A stretch of 64,000 bases of DNA, taken from the NCBI RefSeq assembly GCF_013870515.1, contig NZ_JACBXA010000003.1, positions 1-64,000 on the forward strand. Reading direction: 5' to 3'. Made by a program: the position numbers and the translations under genes. Positions 63,605 through 64,000 of this stretch are shown here, in pieces (the first letter of the stretch is position 1; every line of letters starts with the position of its first letter). A model generated the notes under the pieces. It made no database searches. It was not told the DNA's origin and saw nothing but the letters and a program-made list of their open reading frames with translations. The DNA comes from Streptomyces albidus (ex Kaewkla and Franco 2022). Lineage in GTDB: Bacteria; Actinomycetota; Actinomycetes; Streptomycetales; Streptomycetaceae.

Positions 63605-64000
63605 CGTGATGTGCTCCTGACGGATAGTTCGTTGCGGAAGGAAGGGATGGACCACGGCAGGACGGCGCGGATGCTGTACGAAACCGCGGCCCCCGTTTCC
63701 CGTGGCGCGAGCCTTTCACTGGCCCGTCAGATCATGAACTCGACGAGGAGGATCTGTAAGGGGCGAGATAAAGCATCGACGGCGGCGAGCTCTGGCGAGC
63801 GGCGGCCGAAATCATCGCCGCGGAGACAGGCCGTGACAATTCCGACTTCTGCGGTGTGAACCTTGAATTCCTCAGCAAAACCGACGGCCTTCCGCACGCT
63901 CGTGTACGGCCCCGCGGGGTGAGTGGGAGCCTGCCCATCTCGTCGGCCCCGGTGTAGCCGGCCCTGAGCAGAACTGGAGCGACGAACATTCGCGCTCGAT
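63605..64000. other. right-edge region without a confirmed gene
   Basis: About 400 bp that probably holds the promoter of the aminotransferase gene. Apart from the fragment listed at 63772-63957 nothing convincing is seen. A minus-strand open frame (63732-63989) has a low-complexity, serine-rich end and is likely not coding. Confidence 0.4.
63772..63957 (+). pseudogene. possible coding remnant without start
   Basis: Plus-strand frame beginning right after a TAA reads GGELWRAAAEIIAAETGRDN, then SDFCGVNLEFLSKTDGLPHA, and ends at TAG 63955-63957. The composition looks protein-like for about 50 codons and then degrades. No start codon precedes the protein-like part and no family was recognised, so a truncated gene is the best guess. 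Confidence 0.25.

Noticed and set aside
63732-63989. Minus-strand 85-codon frame at the right edge
   Set aside because: Low-complexity Ser-rich end, no ribosome site, and it overlaps a more protein-like plus-strand fragment.
1-64000. CRISPR arrays, tRNA/rRNA genes, complete insertion sequences or integrase genes
   Set aside because: Looked for direct-repeat arrays, tRNA-like arms and transposase/integrase motifs on both strands; none was recognised. Small RNAs cannot be excluded without computation.

Overview
The window is chromosomal DNA of a high-GC actinomycete, most likely a Streptomyces or close relative. The evidence is about 70% GC, frequent GTG/TTG starts, ATGA-overlapped operons, rare TTA (bldA-type) leucine codons, a nickel superoxide dismutase with its SodX peptidase, a fused multifunctional 2-oxoglutarate dehydrogenase, and a DUF6104 protein. 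From memory, the core order (kgd ... malic enzyme, amino-acid ABC transporter, sodX/sodN) follows a conserved Streptomyces chromosome segment into which accessory islands have been inserted. Assignments are from reading the sequence; no database search was run.

Layout. 1-3.8 kb: 3' part of kgd and a small DUF6104 gene. 3.9-12.5 kb: PucR regulator facing an operon of fused urease gamma/beta, urease alpha, a YtcJ-like amidohydrolase, an MHS-type transporter and a ThDP enzyme, with no urease accessory genes. 12.6-19.7 kb: a polymorphic toxin locus (SseB-like protein, WXG100-like protein, 1543-residue RHS/YD-repeat toxin, putative immunity genes) with a strongly AT-shifted 3' end. 20-26.3 kb: a polar amino acid ABC transporter, nitrilase-family amidase and a solute-binding-like protein, divergent from a MocR regulator. 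26.4-30.6 kb: DUF4097/PadR pair behind a double inverted operator, Uma2, a frameshifted DUF6624 remnant and a quinone-oxidoreductase-like dehydrogenase. 30.8-37.9 kb: second amino-acid ABC transporter, malic enzyme, methyltransferase, CGNR zinc-finger protein, sodX and sodN. 38-43.6 kb: methyltransferase, EamA exporter, LysR, small conserved protein, NUDIX hydrolase and a TPR-type HTH regulator.

43.8-51.9 kb is the most notable region: a compact, apparently NRPS-free biosynthetic cluster. A leftward operon encodes class II DAHP synthase, PhzD-like isochorismatase and PhzE-like ADIC synthase, followed by a beheaded MFS exporter. A rightward operon encodes a PGM1-like ATP-grasp peptide ligase, a short-chain dehydrogenase and a second ATP-grasp ligase. 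The shared promoter region carries two copies of the palindrome CTACTC-N4-GAGTAG, and each leftward gene holds one TTA codon. The predicted flow is chorismate to ADIC to 2,3-dihydro-3-hydroxyanthranilate to 3-hydroxyanthranilate, then ligation to amino acids or a peptide. The genes needed to turn this intermediate into phenazine are absent.

52.3-60.4 kb: a CvnA-like NIT-domain sensor kinase and a CvnB-like roadblock protein (a conservon lacking CvnC/CvnD) directly precede a hydrophobic amino acid/urea-type ABC transporter with a fused LivH-LivM permease. 60.7-63.6 kb: an FAD monooxygenase and a PLP aminotransferase, both with TTA codons. The right edge holds only a short reading-frame fragment.
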